This document shows positions 1 through 12,016 of a stretch of DNA of 64,000 nt, one piece after another. Source of the DNA: Ignelater luminosus (lineage: Eukaryota > Arthropoda > Insecta > Coleoptera > Elateridae). The stretch lies in assembly GCA_011009095.1 (NCBI GenBank), contig VTPC01008745.1, positions 62,001-126,000 of the forward strand. Direction: 5' to 3'. The notes below the pieces were generated by a model that was given only the letters and a program-made list of their open reading frames with translations, did not search any database and had not been told where the DNA came from. The stretch's first letter is position 1. Every line of letters starts with the position of its first letter. Both the position numbers and the translations under genes were made by a program.

Positions 1-1961
1 TGACGGCATGTAGGTGTATATTTTGGCACAGGTGGCACATATAACGATTATTGGGAACGGAATGTGCTGTAATACAAATACGACTTTGGAATAATAAACA
101 AAATTGTGTTCCTGGATATTTGAATGTGAGAAATAATAATTACCGTTAATACAATTTGCTGAAAGCAGCATAATTCTCTTTAATCAAACCAATAAATAAA
201 CTCTCTAAAACTAAACTCTATTAAATTAATCCTGCCATTACCATATTTCTCAAATTATCTTTTTATAGAATAAAAATAGATGTAAAAGCCGGAAGTTAAA
301 ATAAAATTATCCCCTGAATTTTATTGCTAAAGACGTCAACCAAACAAAATTCCAATTCAATCAACTGATAAAATTAAAATTAAGCACAGAAAAAAATTTC
401 CACTGCGAACCTTTACGTCTAAGGAGAAAATGACATTTCTCGAATTACTGTCAACTTAAACAAGAAAATCGAATTTGAAAAGTGTTCCAACAGAGAGGCA
501 AGCAGTTAGGGTTGTTTTGTCGGACACGCTCCACGTCGATAGCCTCTTACTGAAGACGTGCTCAGACGTCGACGGCCATCGTAATCAGAGGGCTGAATCC
601 GGTATCAAGTTTCAGCTGCGTATCAGTGAAGCTCAACGATTAACCCCACCACCCTTTTGAAAATATAACCCAATTCCTTTTTGTCTTTAAAATCTGAACC
701 GAAAGGAAATAAAATTTTGAAGGTTATATTTTAATAACGAAATTAATTTTCCACCACGTTACATCTTAAACAGATCTAAAATCAACGAACCGAGAATCCA
801 CACAAAAACTAGTAATCGATTGCAATAAACCAATGTCTAGCTTCAACGTCTCACACTTTAATCTTGAAAGATAATTAAGTTCATGTCACTAAGAACTACT
901 CAATAAGTAACTCCGATCTATATCCGACGCTGACGAGCTGGAATCAATCTGATCCAAGATTAAGTCTCAAAGTTGATTCGACAGTGCGATCTCTAACTAT
1001 CAGGATTTAATTGTCCGCCACTAAATAGAAACATAATATCGCTATCAGACGAGGAGATCTAAAATTTAATGTGCAAGAAAAAAGGGGGAAAAGGTACAGA
1101 AAAAAAGGTTTAAGAGCGGAAATAATAAAAGCACAAATAAATGATAGATGAACTGAAACGACACAAACCTTGATAACTGAATTCCCTTTTTTGTGTTTTA
1201 TTCATTACCCATTTGATTAAGATGGGTGTTCTAAATTAATATTATATTTGAAAATTGACTTTGTTTTTGTTTTTATTTCTTTTAGTCCAAATCCAATAAA
1301 GAAAGATGACTTTACTAAAAGTGATTATAACGTAATCAATTAGACAGCCGGTTGTAAAATTTGTTTCTATTCTGTCCATCCACAGTCCTAGGTGAACACC
1401 TTTGTAACGTTAACAGTGCCAGCAAGTAAATTGCTCTGTAATGGTTGAAGACCTTTACTGAGCCCTATATCTCATTATTTTAGAAACAATAAGGCATTCA
1501 ATCTGCCTAATTACTCATTGATTTTTAATTTATTTGTTTCATCTTGTATTTACATATATTTTACAAGTATCATATTTATGGTATGACGTAATTCGTAATC
1601 TCGGATTAATAACATGCTGATTAAATATTTTGAGTAGTTTTCTAATGTTTTCCTCTGAATTCTCAGCGTTCTTTTCAGAATCTCCAGATATTTAATAACA
1701 ATTGTAGAAACTCATAGCTGTAAGTGACGTCAACAAGTTCTCTTATCGGCAGATTAAAGTTTAGGAAACTATTGTAGAAAAAACATGGCCTACTATATTA
1801 AACTCTGCTGGTAATAATAGGGCATGGAAAACTACGATCATTGTGGCTTCTATTGGAAATTTAAGAAAGTAATATGATTGATACAAGTTTAATTCTGGAA
1901 AAATTTCAAATCATTTGAAATATAATAACCTAGAACGACCTTTTCATTTGCTGAATTTCGG
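1..1961. other. No recognisable gene (left flank)
   Basis: This is AT-rich sequence with no exon-like open stretch flanked by convincing splice sites and no TE protein motif that I can recognise. A 61-codon open frame at 475-660 has no recognisable motif and is of a length expected by chance. Confidence 0.6.
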
Positions 1962-2248
1962 TGTCTGGATTTAATAAAAAAACTCACTTGATTACATTGA
2001 CTCTTTGATCAAAACTGACTACCAGCGCCACTGTGGCTTTATATCCTATATATACTATACGTATGGGGAGCGTACGAGATTAGTCTAGAACCTTCTCGCT
2101 GTTTCTTTACGATTTTACTTGCATCTAATGAACACTAGTACATTAGAATTATCAAAACCTATTAAGCCACTAAATTATTATTTTTACATCAAAAATATAT
2201 TTAATAATATTATTAGTTTTAATTATTAGCTACCTGGTACCTACATCA
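1962..2248 (-). repeat. 3' LTR of the gypsy element
   Basis: The repeat begins TG (TGTCTGGATTTAAT) and ends CA (CCTACATCA) on the plus strand. Directly inside it, CTCCCTTCTC is on the element strand the purine tract GAGAAGGGAG, a good polypurine tract. About 160 bp, including GGGGAGCGTACGAGATTAGT, recur nearly unchanged in the repeat starting at 5407. Its length of 287 bp is usual for gypsy LTRs. Confidence 0.85.
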
Positions 2249-2377
2249 CTCCCTTCTCAGTGACGCAGCTACGATACAAATATACTTGATACAGGATATC
2301 AAAGAACTGAACAAAATATAAAAGCAAACAATTCAATGTACATTATAATTTATTCAGAAGTAATACTTTTCGCAACA

Positions 2378-3470
2378 CTAATAACATTGCGTTGCAAAAC
2401 GTACTGGAAGTCGTATGGGTCGTCCACTTCTGGAGCGTCCTACGTTATCCTCATGCTGGGGGGTATGAGGCAATGGCACTTTAGGCTTTGTAGAAATGGA
2501 TTCTTCGGGGTTAACTGCATTCACCACCTGATCTGATAATAAGTAAGCTGGTTTCAGTCTGTCAATTAACACGGCAACATCTTTACCTTTAATCCGCAGT
2601 GTGAAATATTTTGGTCACGTTGTTTGACTTCAAACGGGTTCTCATAGAGCGGGTTAAGTACCTTTTTTGTTCGATGTACGCGAACAAGCACATGCGAGGA
2701 TGTTGTAAAATCGTTGTGGATGTAAATTTCGCGAGCTGATTTGTGTCGAGTATTTAGTGGTCGTAATTTGCTGAATTAGATTGGCCACAAACGAGTCCGT
2801 GTCTGTTGGTATTTTTGATTCCTGGAAAAACTCTCCAGGCAATCGTATGGATTTACCGTATACCATTTGCGCGATAGAGTGGCTTGCATCTTCACACACT
2901 GCAGATCTTAATCCTAGTAATATTGTTGGCAATGACATTGTCCAGTTATTGGAATTATGATACCTAATTGCGGCTTTTATAGTCGTATGTAGGCGTTCTA
3001 TTTTACCGTTTGATTGCGGGTGATAAGCAGTCGTATGCTGTATGTTCACACCACAAACCCCTGCTAGGCTACGAAATAATTCAGACTCGAATTATCTGCC
3101 TTGGTACGTAATAAATAGAGAAGGCACACTGAATCTTGTGATCTAACGTTCGTAAAGCGTTCTAGGCAGGCTTTCAGCTGAGATGTTTTTTACTGGCATC
3201 ACCTCCATTCAGCAGGTGTAACGGTAGATGATTGTGATACAGTAGGAGTATTCCCCCAAAGTAGGTAATGATCCAACTACATTAATATGTATAATATCAA
3301 ATCTTTTATCTGATTTGGAGTACCTGCTAATTTTAGACTCGGTATGTCTATTTATTTTATTTTTCTGACAGACAATGTAAGCTCGTGTCCATTTTCTGAT
3401 ATCGTTTTTCATATCAGGCCAAATATACCGAGCAGCTATCTGCTGACCGTTGCTTTTATGCGAGGATGAG
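2378..3470 (-). pseudogene. Gypsy integrase relic
   Basis: Read on the minus strand, the zinc-finger tail (RYIWPDMKNDIRKW, then CQKNK) lies near 3420-3360, followed by the catalytic core. The block FDIIHINVVGSLP carries Asn where the first DDE aspartate normally sits. The second, in ITYQGR, has Tyr in place of Asp. The glutamate survives in NGKIERLH (about 3005). The 2654-3049 frame continues with the usual AYHPQSNG motif. The 2378-2572 frame matches the C-terminal tail, with IDRLKPAY and a basic SRSGRPIRLP stretch. The core is split into at least three frames. With two of three catalytic residues lost, the enzyme is dead. Confidence 0.85.
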
Positions 3471-3539
3471 CAAGGCCATGGACTTGATGAAAAATACTCA
3501 TTCGATAATTTGCTGGTATAAATGGGCGAATGTTAGTTG

Positions 3540-3990
3540 TGGATATGTCGCACCAAAGAAATTTACCAGATTGCAATATCATCCAAGTAAGGAAATGGAA
3601 AGTCCAGTTCATACAATATTTTGTTCACAAATCGTTGGAACGTTGACGGGGCATTAAGCAAGCCAAAACTCATGACATTTTTATCTTATAATATTCTTTA
3701 AACAGATCAATTTTAGAAAAGATTGTTTTGCCTTTAAGTATGTGATGAAAGTCTTCAATCCTAGGAATCGGGTATCGATCTGGTACGGTGAAATCATTCA
3801 AACGCCTGTAATCACCACATGGTCTTGCTATTCCGTTTTTTTTTATTCACCATATGTAGTGGACTCACCCACGAAGATTTGGATAGGCGCATAATACCAT
3901 TGTCTAGCATAAATTAGAATTCTTGTTTTGCAATCTTGAGTTTGGCTGGATCCAGCTGTCTTGGTCTGTTGTAAACTGGACCACCCCTTG
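3540..3990 (-). pseudogene. Gypsy reverse transcriptase relic, palm only
   Basis: Minus-strand translation gives the spacer (PVYNRPRQLDPAKLKIAKQEF-like, about 3985), then SKSSWVSPLHMV, RPCGDYRRLNDFTVPDRYP and IFSKIDL. After a frameshift near 3680 it continues FGLLNAPSTFQRFVNKIL and YLDDI (about 3570). These are RT motifs 1 to 5 of Ty3/gypsy, including the YxDD catalytic motif. The thumb and the whole RNase H domain that should follow are absent; the next recognisable sequence is the integrase zinc finger. The loss is therefore an internal deletion, in addition to at least two frameshifts. Confidence 0.85.
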
Positions 3991-4089
3991 TTTCAGTAAC
4001 ATGCATTGTTTTGTGTTTGATATTAAAAGGCGTCAGCCTAGGTATCGTAGTGTTTGGATACAGTGCAAGTAAACCATGAAATTTGGAAC

Positions 4090-4470
4090 CCTTACTTGTG
4101 ATGGCGTTGAGTTCGCCCGTGACGCGCAGCTTTGTCGTACCACCCAGCAGTCTTCCTTGATTTAATATTAACTAATAGGTTGAATGTATTTAGGCAATCA
4201 GCTCCTAAAATACCTCTTGTTACTTTGACGACGATAAATAGCCACTGGAATTGTCTACGCAGTCCTAGGTCGAGGCTTAAGATTCTGCTTCCAAACGTGA
4301 GGATTTAAGCGTTTCTCCCAGCATAGGATTTATAAGTTTTATTTGGAATTGACTTCCGTTGGGAGGGTATTATTCACACTTCTGCCCCAGTATTCACTAG
4401 AAAACGCAGTCCGGTTTTTCGGTCGACGACAAATAGGCGACATCTACGACTTTCGTCAGCAGCTGAAGCT
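4090..4470 (-). pseudogene. Gypsy aspartic protease relic
   Basis: Minus-strand translation just downstream of the gag frame gives RRCRLFVVDRKTGLRFLVNT followed by GAEV. This aligns with the retropepsin N-terminus, in which the catalytic triad is D-T-G. Here the aspartate codon GAT has become AAT, giving NTGA near 4395, so the protease would be inactive. The remainder is interrupted by stops and runs towards the RT spacer. Confidence 0.75.
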
Positions 4471-4474
4471 GCCA

Positions 4475-5250
4475 CTATTTTGGCTGCTGATCCAAGTTTT
4501 TCGACACCCATGTACGTGGTGATCGACACTTTTCAGGTTTGCACTTGTGACCGAAATGAAAATTAAAGTAAGAAAGCTTGCCATTTGGATTATATCTTTT
4601 CCTACTACAACTTTGGTTACTACGGCTTCGTGTGGCGTTGCTATTCCTGTCGTAGGATCTTCTCTTAAATTGCAAAAATGCGATTAGTTTTCTTAGCTCG
4701 GCTATTTCCGAAGATATATTTTCATCTTGTGTGTTATTCTGGGCTGATATTGTATATGTTTCTGAGTGGCGATCCATTTCAGCTATCTTATGAGCCATTT
4801 CGGATAGTTTATCCAAATTATCATTGCTGATGAAAAGAATATTTCTGATATTTTCGGACACTTTATTAACTCAAAGAGTTTTGAGGATTTTCTTTGTTAT
4901 GTCTTTGCCAGCCAAGGTTTTTATCGACGTAAAGACTTTTCGTTCCCAAGGTCTAAACTAGTTACGAGTCGCTTGATTCTTTTATCTTTACTCTCTTTAA
5001 AAACCTTCAAGAGTCTTTCCTTAGCAGAAGAACATTTATCTTCTCTGGTAGATGGAATTATGTCCCAAATATTTTCAACGTATCTAGGCTCCAATTGAGA
5101 CACTAGATAATTACATTTGGTCTCTTCTGTAGTAATTCTGTTTATTGTGAATTGGGCATCTACTTGAATAAACCATATCTTTGGTTTTTCGCACCAAAAC
5201 GGAGGAATTTTTATCCTTATCCTGTCGATAAGGTTGTGACTTGGAAGCAC
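4475..5250 (-). pseudogene. Gypsy gag (capsid) relic
   Basis: The frame 4921-5250 contains IRIKIPPFWCEKPKIWFIQV, AQFTINRITTEETKCNYLV and YVENIWDII, the capsid pattern of many arthropod gypsy Gag proteins. A second frame, 4475-4861, continues with helical sequence and a degraded knuckle-like region (NFHFGHKCKPEKC) before the protease. A frameshift and stop separate the two halves around 4860-4920. The start at 5250 is simply the first Met of the open stretch. It lies just inside the right-hand LTR, as gag should. Confidence 0.82.
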
Positions 5251-5406
5251 AAGATCATTTCATGCGGCCTGCGGTTTATTTGAACAGGAATTGTTGTCTC
5301 CTTGGGCATTACTCCACGCCTGTTAACAACTTAGGATGCTTCACACTATTACTTAATCCCGTATTCCCGTAATCACGTATTCGCGTCGGTATCATCAATA
5401 TTTACG

Positions 5407-5650
5407 TGTCTGGGTTTAGTAATAAAATTCATTTGATTACTTTTTTTATTTGCTAACTTACACGTTGACTTCTTGATAGGAACTGACTACTACCGCCACT
5501 GTGGCTTTATATATACCTAGGGGGAGCGTACGAGATTAGTCTAGAACCTTCTCGCTGTTTCTTTACGCTTCCACTCGCATCTAGTGAACACTAGTACATT
5601 AAAATTATTAAAACCTATTAAAATACTAAATTACTAAATTATTTTTAGAT
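5407..5650 (-). repeat. 5' LTR of the gypsy element, U3-truncated
   Basis: It starts TGTCTGGGTTTAGTAATAAA and runs parallel to the 1962 repeat through GCCACTGTGGCTTTATAT and AGTGAACACTAGTACATTA, then diverges near 5650. Relative to the left copy it has small indels, including a 20-bp-scale difference around 5440. The lost U3 would have held promoter sequences, so this copy probably cannot be transcribed from its own LTR. Confidence 0.8.
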
Positions 5651-5699
5651 AGACCTTTGACCGTTTCCAAAAAGCTAGAAAAGAGAAGTTAGTAAAAAC

Positions 5700-6229
5700 A
5701 AGAATGTTGACCGAATAGACTTCTCAAGCAGCAATGCAATTGAAAACTACAGACGTATGCTGTAATTGCTTCAGGAAAACTTTTACCACAAGTATTTTTG
5801 TGTATGCCGGAGCCAAAGTGAACGTTTGGTCCTCTTGTCTTGGAGGAGATCAAGAAGACGTCAGAAATTTATGGCAATGTATATGTTAACGCCTCAAGAT
5901 CGGGAAAATTGATGAGAGCCCATTTTGATGAATCTGTCGAGCAGATCATCAAACTCCATTGCAACCTAGAAGAGTTTCTGCTTATTTTAGATTTACGGGA
6001 AGAACAGACGGACAGAACATACTTTAACAGTACTGATCACAAAGGCAATTGCAGGTCAACGGTGGAAATTATTCCTTCACACTGTAAGCCATACTGCCAA
6101 CCATGTGATGTGTACTTTTTCGAAGAGGCGAGGGTTTTCTCTTTTTTGAAAACAAGTATTCATCACAAACATGTTTTCTCTTTCATCTCTTTGTCCTATT
6201 TAAAAAACCACATAGTAGGAATCATCTAA
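5700..6229 (+). pseudogene. DDE transposase relic
   Basis: Two overlapping plus-strand frames carry pieces of one transposase. The first (about 5745-5830) reads CFRKTFTTSIFVYAGAK or, in the neighbouring frame, ASGKLLPQVFLCMPEPK. The latter resembles the beta-strand and loop before the second catalytic Asp in pogo/Tc-like DDE proteins of arthropods. The second (5840-6229) has IYGNVYVNASRSGKLMRAHF and then EIIPSHCKPYCQPCDVYFF. That last part matches the 'P..C.P.CQPCDVYF(F/Y)' block near the C-terminal end of these transposases. I cannot place all three acidic residues. It is interrupted by frameshifts and has no visible terminal repeats. The superfamily assignment is inference. Confidence 0.55.
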
Positions 6230-6234
6230 AAGAA

Positions 6235-6640
6235 CTAAAATCTTGTATTTATTAGTATTAAGACTGAGACCAATGTCTTTAATTTTTGGAAACCTTGTAA
6301 AACACCAAGTGGATTATCTGCTATGACGTCGTTGTCTAAATACCAAATGTTTAATTCAAAAGTCAGCGAACTGACGAGGCGTTGAATTGCTAAACAAAAT
6401 AACACAGAACCTAAATAGCACCTTGTTAAGCACGAATATGGTGCTTTCCAAAAGAGAGTGTAGATGTGGTTCTCTGTAACACACGAATTTATGAATTTCA
6501 GGAGTGTAATCTTTAAATCTAGAGAGTTTATCTCTGAACACAAGTTTATCTCTGAGGCATGCGTAATAGAAAGAAAACATTGTTAAAGGTCTAGCAATCA
6601 CAATTAGTACCAAAACTCATCTGAAATGGTTGTCGAAGTT
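6235..6640 (-). other. Unrecognised minus-strand open segments
   Basis: Two overlapping minus-strand frames (6235-6543 and 6356-6613) are open over about 300 bases in an AT-rich setting. The first ends with IADNPLGVLQGFQKLKTL, weakly reminiscent of a leucine-rich repeat. I do not recognise either. They may be parts of one frameshifted relic, or chance openings next to the DDE relic. Confidence 0.2.
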
Positions 6641-9290
6641 TTGTTGTGTTCTGAAGCAGACGATGTTTGCCACTGGACTTTTAAGACTTTATATACAAGA
6701 TTTTGAATTGCTTGAGCATCTTAGACAGTCAAAATCCTTATAATAATCAATATCAAGAAAAAATGTTTTGTTTCAAATTTGGGAACATGTATAATTTCCA
6801 GAAGAGGCTACAAAGATATGCCAAAGACAATAAAATAATCTAAACAATAGTTTTACTCGAAAACCACGATTTTTCTGAAGAGCACCACAACCCCATCTTT
6901 TAGCAAGGACTGAAAGACAAAGTTTTTCATTGGTTGCTCATCATAGGGTGGCTTACAATCTGATGGTTAAATTGCAAATCATATTTTGAGATATGAACGT
7001 ACTGAAGGTTAAATCTCAAAAAATCATAAAACGTGAGTATTTGTATTTCCATACTTCAGCTTGCAAGTCTTACAATGAATGTAATACTATTACGGTTATA
7101 AGTACATCATTCATTAGAAATCCGATATTAATCTGGTAGTTTTATTCCATTTTGTCTACATTTTCTTTTTATCTGAAATTCGATGTGTTGACTTTCATAT
7201 CTTGCAGTACTTCTATCTTCGATAGCTAACTGAGAAGTCAATTACACAATAACTGTTAATCTAGCAAAGATTCTACTAAATCGACTTTTACAGTTTTACC
7301 AACGCTTCCCCTTGTCAAATGTTAAATGCTAGAACGCCCAATTTACCTTACAATTTTTTTTGTACATCAGTTTTCTTAAATTATAAAAATAGAAATTTTT
7401 CCGGCTAGTTTAATTCCATACAAATAATTAATTTTCATTGATAAATCAATTTTGAACGTACAACTCACCTATTCATGAATCATAATGAATATTTTTTCCC
7501 TAAAACATTACCCTTAATGTAATCATTTTAAACCCTCCCTATATTTAATCGTTCAATATAGGAAATCCTATCAGTCGCAATTAATTCGAGAAGGGTGAGA
7601 TGGCATATAAATTACTCATCAGTCATCACATGCTCCTTGTATGAGTCATCTAGCTCAATTATACTTGATTAAATGATTAACAAGGATTCACAGTGAAACC
7701 TAAGAGGGAATCTTGATTGTAATCTACAAAGAAAACCTCAGTGCATCATCATATTATACGGCAGACTGTAATTATGTTAACAAAGGATACGTGAATATAA
7801 TTAATTTTAACATTCGCCTTCTTGGTGTGGAGGACTTTCCGCCTGCATTTTGGTTTAACGTCGAATTTGAAATGCATCTATTTGTTTTATAAGGAAGCCG
7901 TACGATTTGTGTGAGCGGCATTTATAATGCGGTGGAACGCCGGGAATGGCTGTGACAGGTAACACAAAATTTAAATTGAAGCGGATTGAGACAGCGAGAC
8001 CCTAGGCTAATACGCAGATGATATGTAAAGAAAAGGATCTGCACCAAAATTGAGTTTTCTTGAACCCCAACGAAAATGTTGGGAGTTTTACGACAGAATT
8101 TCCAGTAAAAGCGTAGAAAAATTATTATACAAGAATCTCTCAAATACACTTTCCAAATTCTTTTTATATAAACAATATTTTTAATGAATTTTATGTCCCG
8201 AGCAACCTTTCTTACTTTCTTTTTCTTTTTCGCGTAAATAACACGTGCTTTTAAGCTCTTACACAACAATCGCTTTAAAAATAAAATTTCGTATTCAAGA
8301 GGAGTCTTTCGTTTTCTGCATCATGTAAATCGCATTGCGCAATTTTAGTTACGTTACTTTACATGAATTTCATATATGAAAATGTCGACGACTAATTTTG
8401 GCCAACAAACACTCGAATTTAAATTGCCTGTGTGGTAAGTTTAAAGCGCACAAAATTATTTCAGTCGGTTACACCAGATTGCACTACCTGAGTTCTAATT
8501 AAACCACGCAGGTAATTAATATCGGTTATTTAGTAATTATTAAATGTGTTTCACATGTTGTATTAGTTCTGGTATGTTTGGTTATATTTTAAATAGCATC
8601 TTCATATTGGACGCTTGTAATTTAATTTATGCACATGCTAGTTCCCATCACAATCAATTTGTAATATAGTTAGGTATTATTAAAATACTTCGTTAGTTTC
8701 CAGTGTACATATTTCATCATAGAATCTAATTATGGGGCGGTTATTTATTAGAATTTTTGAATAACTTGTGAGCTGATGTGTAAATCTGCTACATAGAGAT
8801 TTCTAGGAATTTTTATTTTACAGACAAAGTAGATAATATAATCCAAGTGGTTGTTGACTTTCTGATAGTAGAATTTAAATAATTTATAAGGATTATAATT
8901 AGACTTGCAAATGTTAGGGTTATGTTAATACTATTACTGCTTGTTCTTTCTCTCACAGCACCTACTATCATATAAGAATTTACATTACGGACTTTAAACT
9001 AGGCATGGATTGGATATAACTAATGCTAACATCAATTTTGATTGTTCCATCTGGAAGCTTTAAAAATAATCTCTGATTGACTTATCAATGTTATTTTTGC
9101 GTCCTCTGCTTTTTACCTCAGACGTTGAACTGAGAAGTTTGGTTATGATTCTTATGAATTGAAAAGATGCAAGTTTAGCGTTAAAGAGCCTTTGAAAAAG
9201 TCTTTGTGCTAAACCTTGTTAGATGAATGTTATTTGATAAATAACATTATTCTGAATTTAGGTGGTGATTCTTAATTAAATTAAACTAGG
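6641..9290. other. No recognisable gene
   Basis: AT-rich intergenic-type sequence. The 115-codon minus-strand frame at 7922-8269 has a lysine/isoleucine-rich, low-information composition and no motif that I recognise. I see no terminal repeats or TE protein fragments here. Confidence 0.5.
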
Positions 9291-9299
9291 AAAAAGAAC

Positions 9300-9490
9300 A
9301 AATTGAGATCGTACCGCCATCCTAAGCGGGAAGCAGTTAGCGTGATCCAAACTAGCTTAATTGTCCGGGTAGTAAATCCTATGAACTCTAAAGGAACGTG
9401 AAGAATTAGGAAAGTAGGATATACCTAGTTGTACTCTCCGCTGGGACAGTGGTAGGAAGGCGATGCCTCCGGAAGTGAGCTGAAACTTGA
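9300..9490 (+). repeat. Possible SINE-like fragment
   Basis: This is a local island of higher GC. At 9435-9454 it contains TCTCCGCTGGGACAGTGGTA, which looks like the tRNA-derived head (A-box region) of SINEs seen in many invertebrates. I cannot find a clear B box or a tail, so the assignment is weak. Confidence 0.25.
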
Positions 9491-9499
9491 CTTAAAAGC

Positions 9500-11640
9500 A
9501 AACTAAATTTAGTAAACTTGCCAATTGTGTAATATTCATAATTTTATGTATATTGAATTGCTTGGAGAAACAAAAACAACAATAATAATTAAATGAAAGT
9601 GTAAACTGAACAGAAATTTAGCACCAAGCTGTAAATATAGACAATAGGAGACACGACGTATACAGAACTTTAAGTGAATAATTAACACAGACAAACAGAC
9701 AAATAAATTTTATTGAAACTTTTATTAAAAGCGCTGGACATATAAGCATAAAAGTAGCTACAAAACCATATTCAATTTTGCTAAGTACGGCTATTTTACA
9801 TTTTTAAAAATTTGCAATTACCCCGTATAAAAGTATTGCGCAGTGTAATAAACGTTCAGTATGCCTGGTTGTTTCACGAATGGCAAGTGAAAAGTGCTTA
9901 CGTCTATTATAAATAATTACAAAACTAAAAGTTAACTGGCCTAGCCTATTATACTACAAGCACCCTGGTAAATGACTATTAATCAAAGTTATTGAGCAAA
10001 TTGTAAAAAACAATCTAACCTCACTATATTATAATACAATTCTAACTTAGGATTAACTACACTTACACTAGAATCGACCTCAAGTATTCTGAGTAAAGGC
10101 TATATATATCAGATTCACACAGGATGATCGGGCCTCCAAGAGGCTCTTTACCCTGGTTGTCATAGCAGTTAAAAATAGAATCTAAAGTTACAATGAAGGG
10201 CCGAACAACAAAATATGTTCAAGTTCCAAGAACAGGTAGAAGTAGTAAAAATCAAAAATCGTTCACAAACCTTGATTAGATGTCAGCTTTTATAAGCTGC
10301 AATGTACTTTTCAATCAGCACGTATACGTACAACATACAGCTTGTAATTTAATTTGACCAGCAATTTTAATAGAAACTGCAACAACTGTCTCAGAAATAA
10401 TGAAATGGGCCCTGGACTATTGATAAATAAACATGGGCTACTGCGATGGTCCAGATAATTTATGGCAAACCATGCGACATGAAAACTTCTTAAATTTCCA
10501 ATAAATCACTACTTGATTTAACAAATGATGGGTATACATCTAGGTAACTTTAATTATCCCGCTTACGTAGAATTAACTCGCTATCAACTGACAGCAAAAA
10601 CAGAATCAATTCAAGTTCCTCGAAGGGACACAAATACCAAAACGAGGTGAAGAAGAAACGAGCATGAAACAGAATTGAGAAGAAACAAATTTGATGATTT
10701 GTCTACCTTAGTTCTAAAACTCAGCCCTAAAGTAAATAGAGACTAAAATAAAAACTAAACTAAAGTCTGACATCAAATGAATCTGATCAGAACTGGAAGC
10801 CCTTCAAAAGAAGCACCTTAGAGTGTAGGCAACTCAAACAACGGGCGAATAGGTCGAAAGTGACAAGGAAAACAAAATCAATGAAAATATCATTATTGAG
10901 CTTGTAAATTTCTTTAGTAAATAAGAACATGTGCAAATTAAAGATTTTTATAATTCTTATAAACGCCTTAAAACACAGCTGTTACAAAGTAATAGTCTCT
11001 TCATATAACTTCCTTCTTGTTTTAGTTGATGTAGTAATTGAAAGTGAGAGATGCTAAAAAGCAAAACTATTTCGTCTAGGTGAAGCTTCTGCTAAAGACA
11101 AATGCTGTTCTCAATCCTTGTACATCAAACTTTTTTATTCCCTTTAAGTGTGACACTGTTGTGGTTAATGACCTTCTGCAGGCGGTTGAAGGAAGTTCAC
11201 TGTTCTATCACACACGGATTCATCGTATACACAACTGGAGATTCGTATTGATTGCCATAAAAAATTCAGAAGTTCAGGTTTCAATCTGGCCTTGTCAAGC
11301 CTCTTTAAACATTACCCAGGATTCCAATTGTAAATTGAAAGCTTGATTTTTCAATCGGGATTTCTATTCCTAGAAAACTGTTTCCTTCTGCAAGAGTTTT
11401 TGAGTAATTTTTAGTTTCAAAATTGACGTGAAAAGAAAGGATCGTTGATTGTAGCCATCTAAACTTTAAAAGGCACGTGGTTATCTTAGATTAAACAATC
11501 TAGAATCACAAAATGTTTGCGGTCAGCTTCTTAATTGAAGTCTTAAGTTAGTCTTTCTGATTTCGAGATATTTCGTGAGCTTAAACAGCGGCGTTGCAAC
11601 ACATTGTAGACACCTATAAGTTAAGAGAACTAGACGATAG
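9500..11640. other. No recognisable gene
   Basis: AT-rich sequence with only a short CAGACAAACAGACAAATAAA-like simple stretch near 9686. The 88-codon frame at 11080-11346 (+) shows no family motif. Confidence 0.5.
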
Positions 11641-11757
11641 CCGTGTAGCTTATGGTCCGGTTCATGTTTGTATTTAGCTGTTTTAAAAAGGTTAACGGGG
11701 GGCAAAACCCCAACAATATTTGTCATTTTAGCTTTTTAAGAAAATTAATGTTGGCCA
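11640..11757 (+). repeat. Diverged satellite unit, left of the heptamer array
   Basis: Contains TTTGTATTTAGCTGTTTTAA, AAAGGTTAACGGGGGGCAAA and GCTTTTTAAGAAAATTAATG. These match the recurring 'tagct(t/c)t(c/t)ttaagaaggttaatg..ggcaaa.ccc' module that fills 57.4-64 kb. It appears to be a dispersed copy of the same repeat family. Confidence 0.55.
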
Positions 11758-12016
11758 TCACAAGAACACATGACACAGGACAGAGAACACAAGACACAGG
11801 ACACATGATTCAGGCTACAGAATATAGAACACAGGATGTAAGACCCGGAACGCATGACAGAAGGCACATTACATAAGACACGGGACGCAAAAAACAAGAC
11901 GCAAGAAACGGAACATATGTCACAGGACATAGGACACATGAGACAGAGCACAGGAAACAGGACACAAGACACATGACAAAGCACACTTGACGCATGACAC
12001 AGGACAAAAGATACAG
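11758..12016 (+). repeat. Heptamer minisatellite, 37 units in phase
   Basis: From 11758 to 12016 the sequence divides into 37 consecutive 7-mers with no insertion or deletion. Consensus is GACACAG, with common variants GACACAT, GACACAA, GACGCAA and AACACAG. The third to fifth bases (CAC) and the sixth (A) are best kept. Because 7 is not a multiple of 3, all three frames on each strand repeat with a 7-residue period, which creates long open antisense frames at 11745-12152. It sits inside a run of satellite-like units. Confidence 0.9.

Larger units (their letters stand above)
1962..5650 (-). mobile_element. Ty3/gypsy LTR retrotransposon, decayed, 5' LTR truncated
   Basis: Two related direct repeats (1962-2248 and 5407 to about 5650) flank minus-strand relics of gag, protease, reverse transcriptase and integrase, in the order expected of Ty3/gypsy. 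The right repeat is the 5' LTR in element orientation. It matches the left one from its R/U5 side but loses similarity near 5650, so the U3 end is missing. The internal part is only about 3.2 kb because RNase H and the end of RT are missing between the YLDD-containing block and the integrase zinc finger. Frameshifts and stops occur in every domain, so the element is non-autonomous. No target-site duplication can be read because one end is lost. Confidence 0.88.

Noticed and set aside
475..660. 61-codon plus-strand frame
   Set aside because: No motif, no repeated copies in the window, no splice context; length is compatible with chance.
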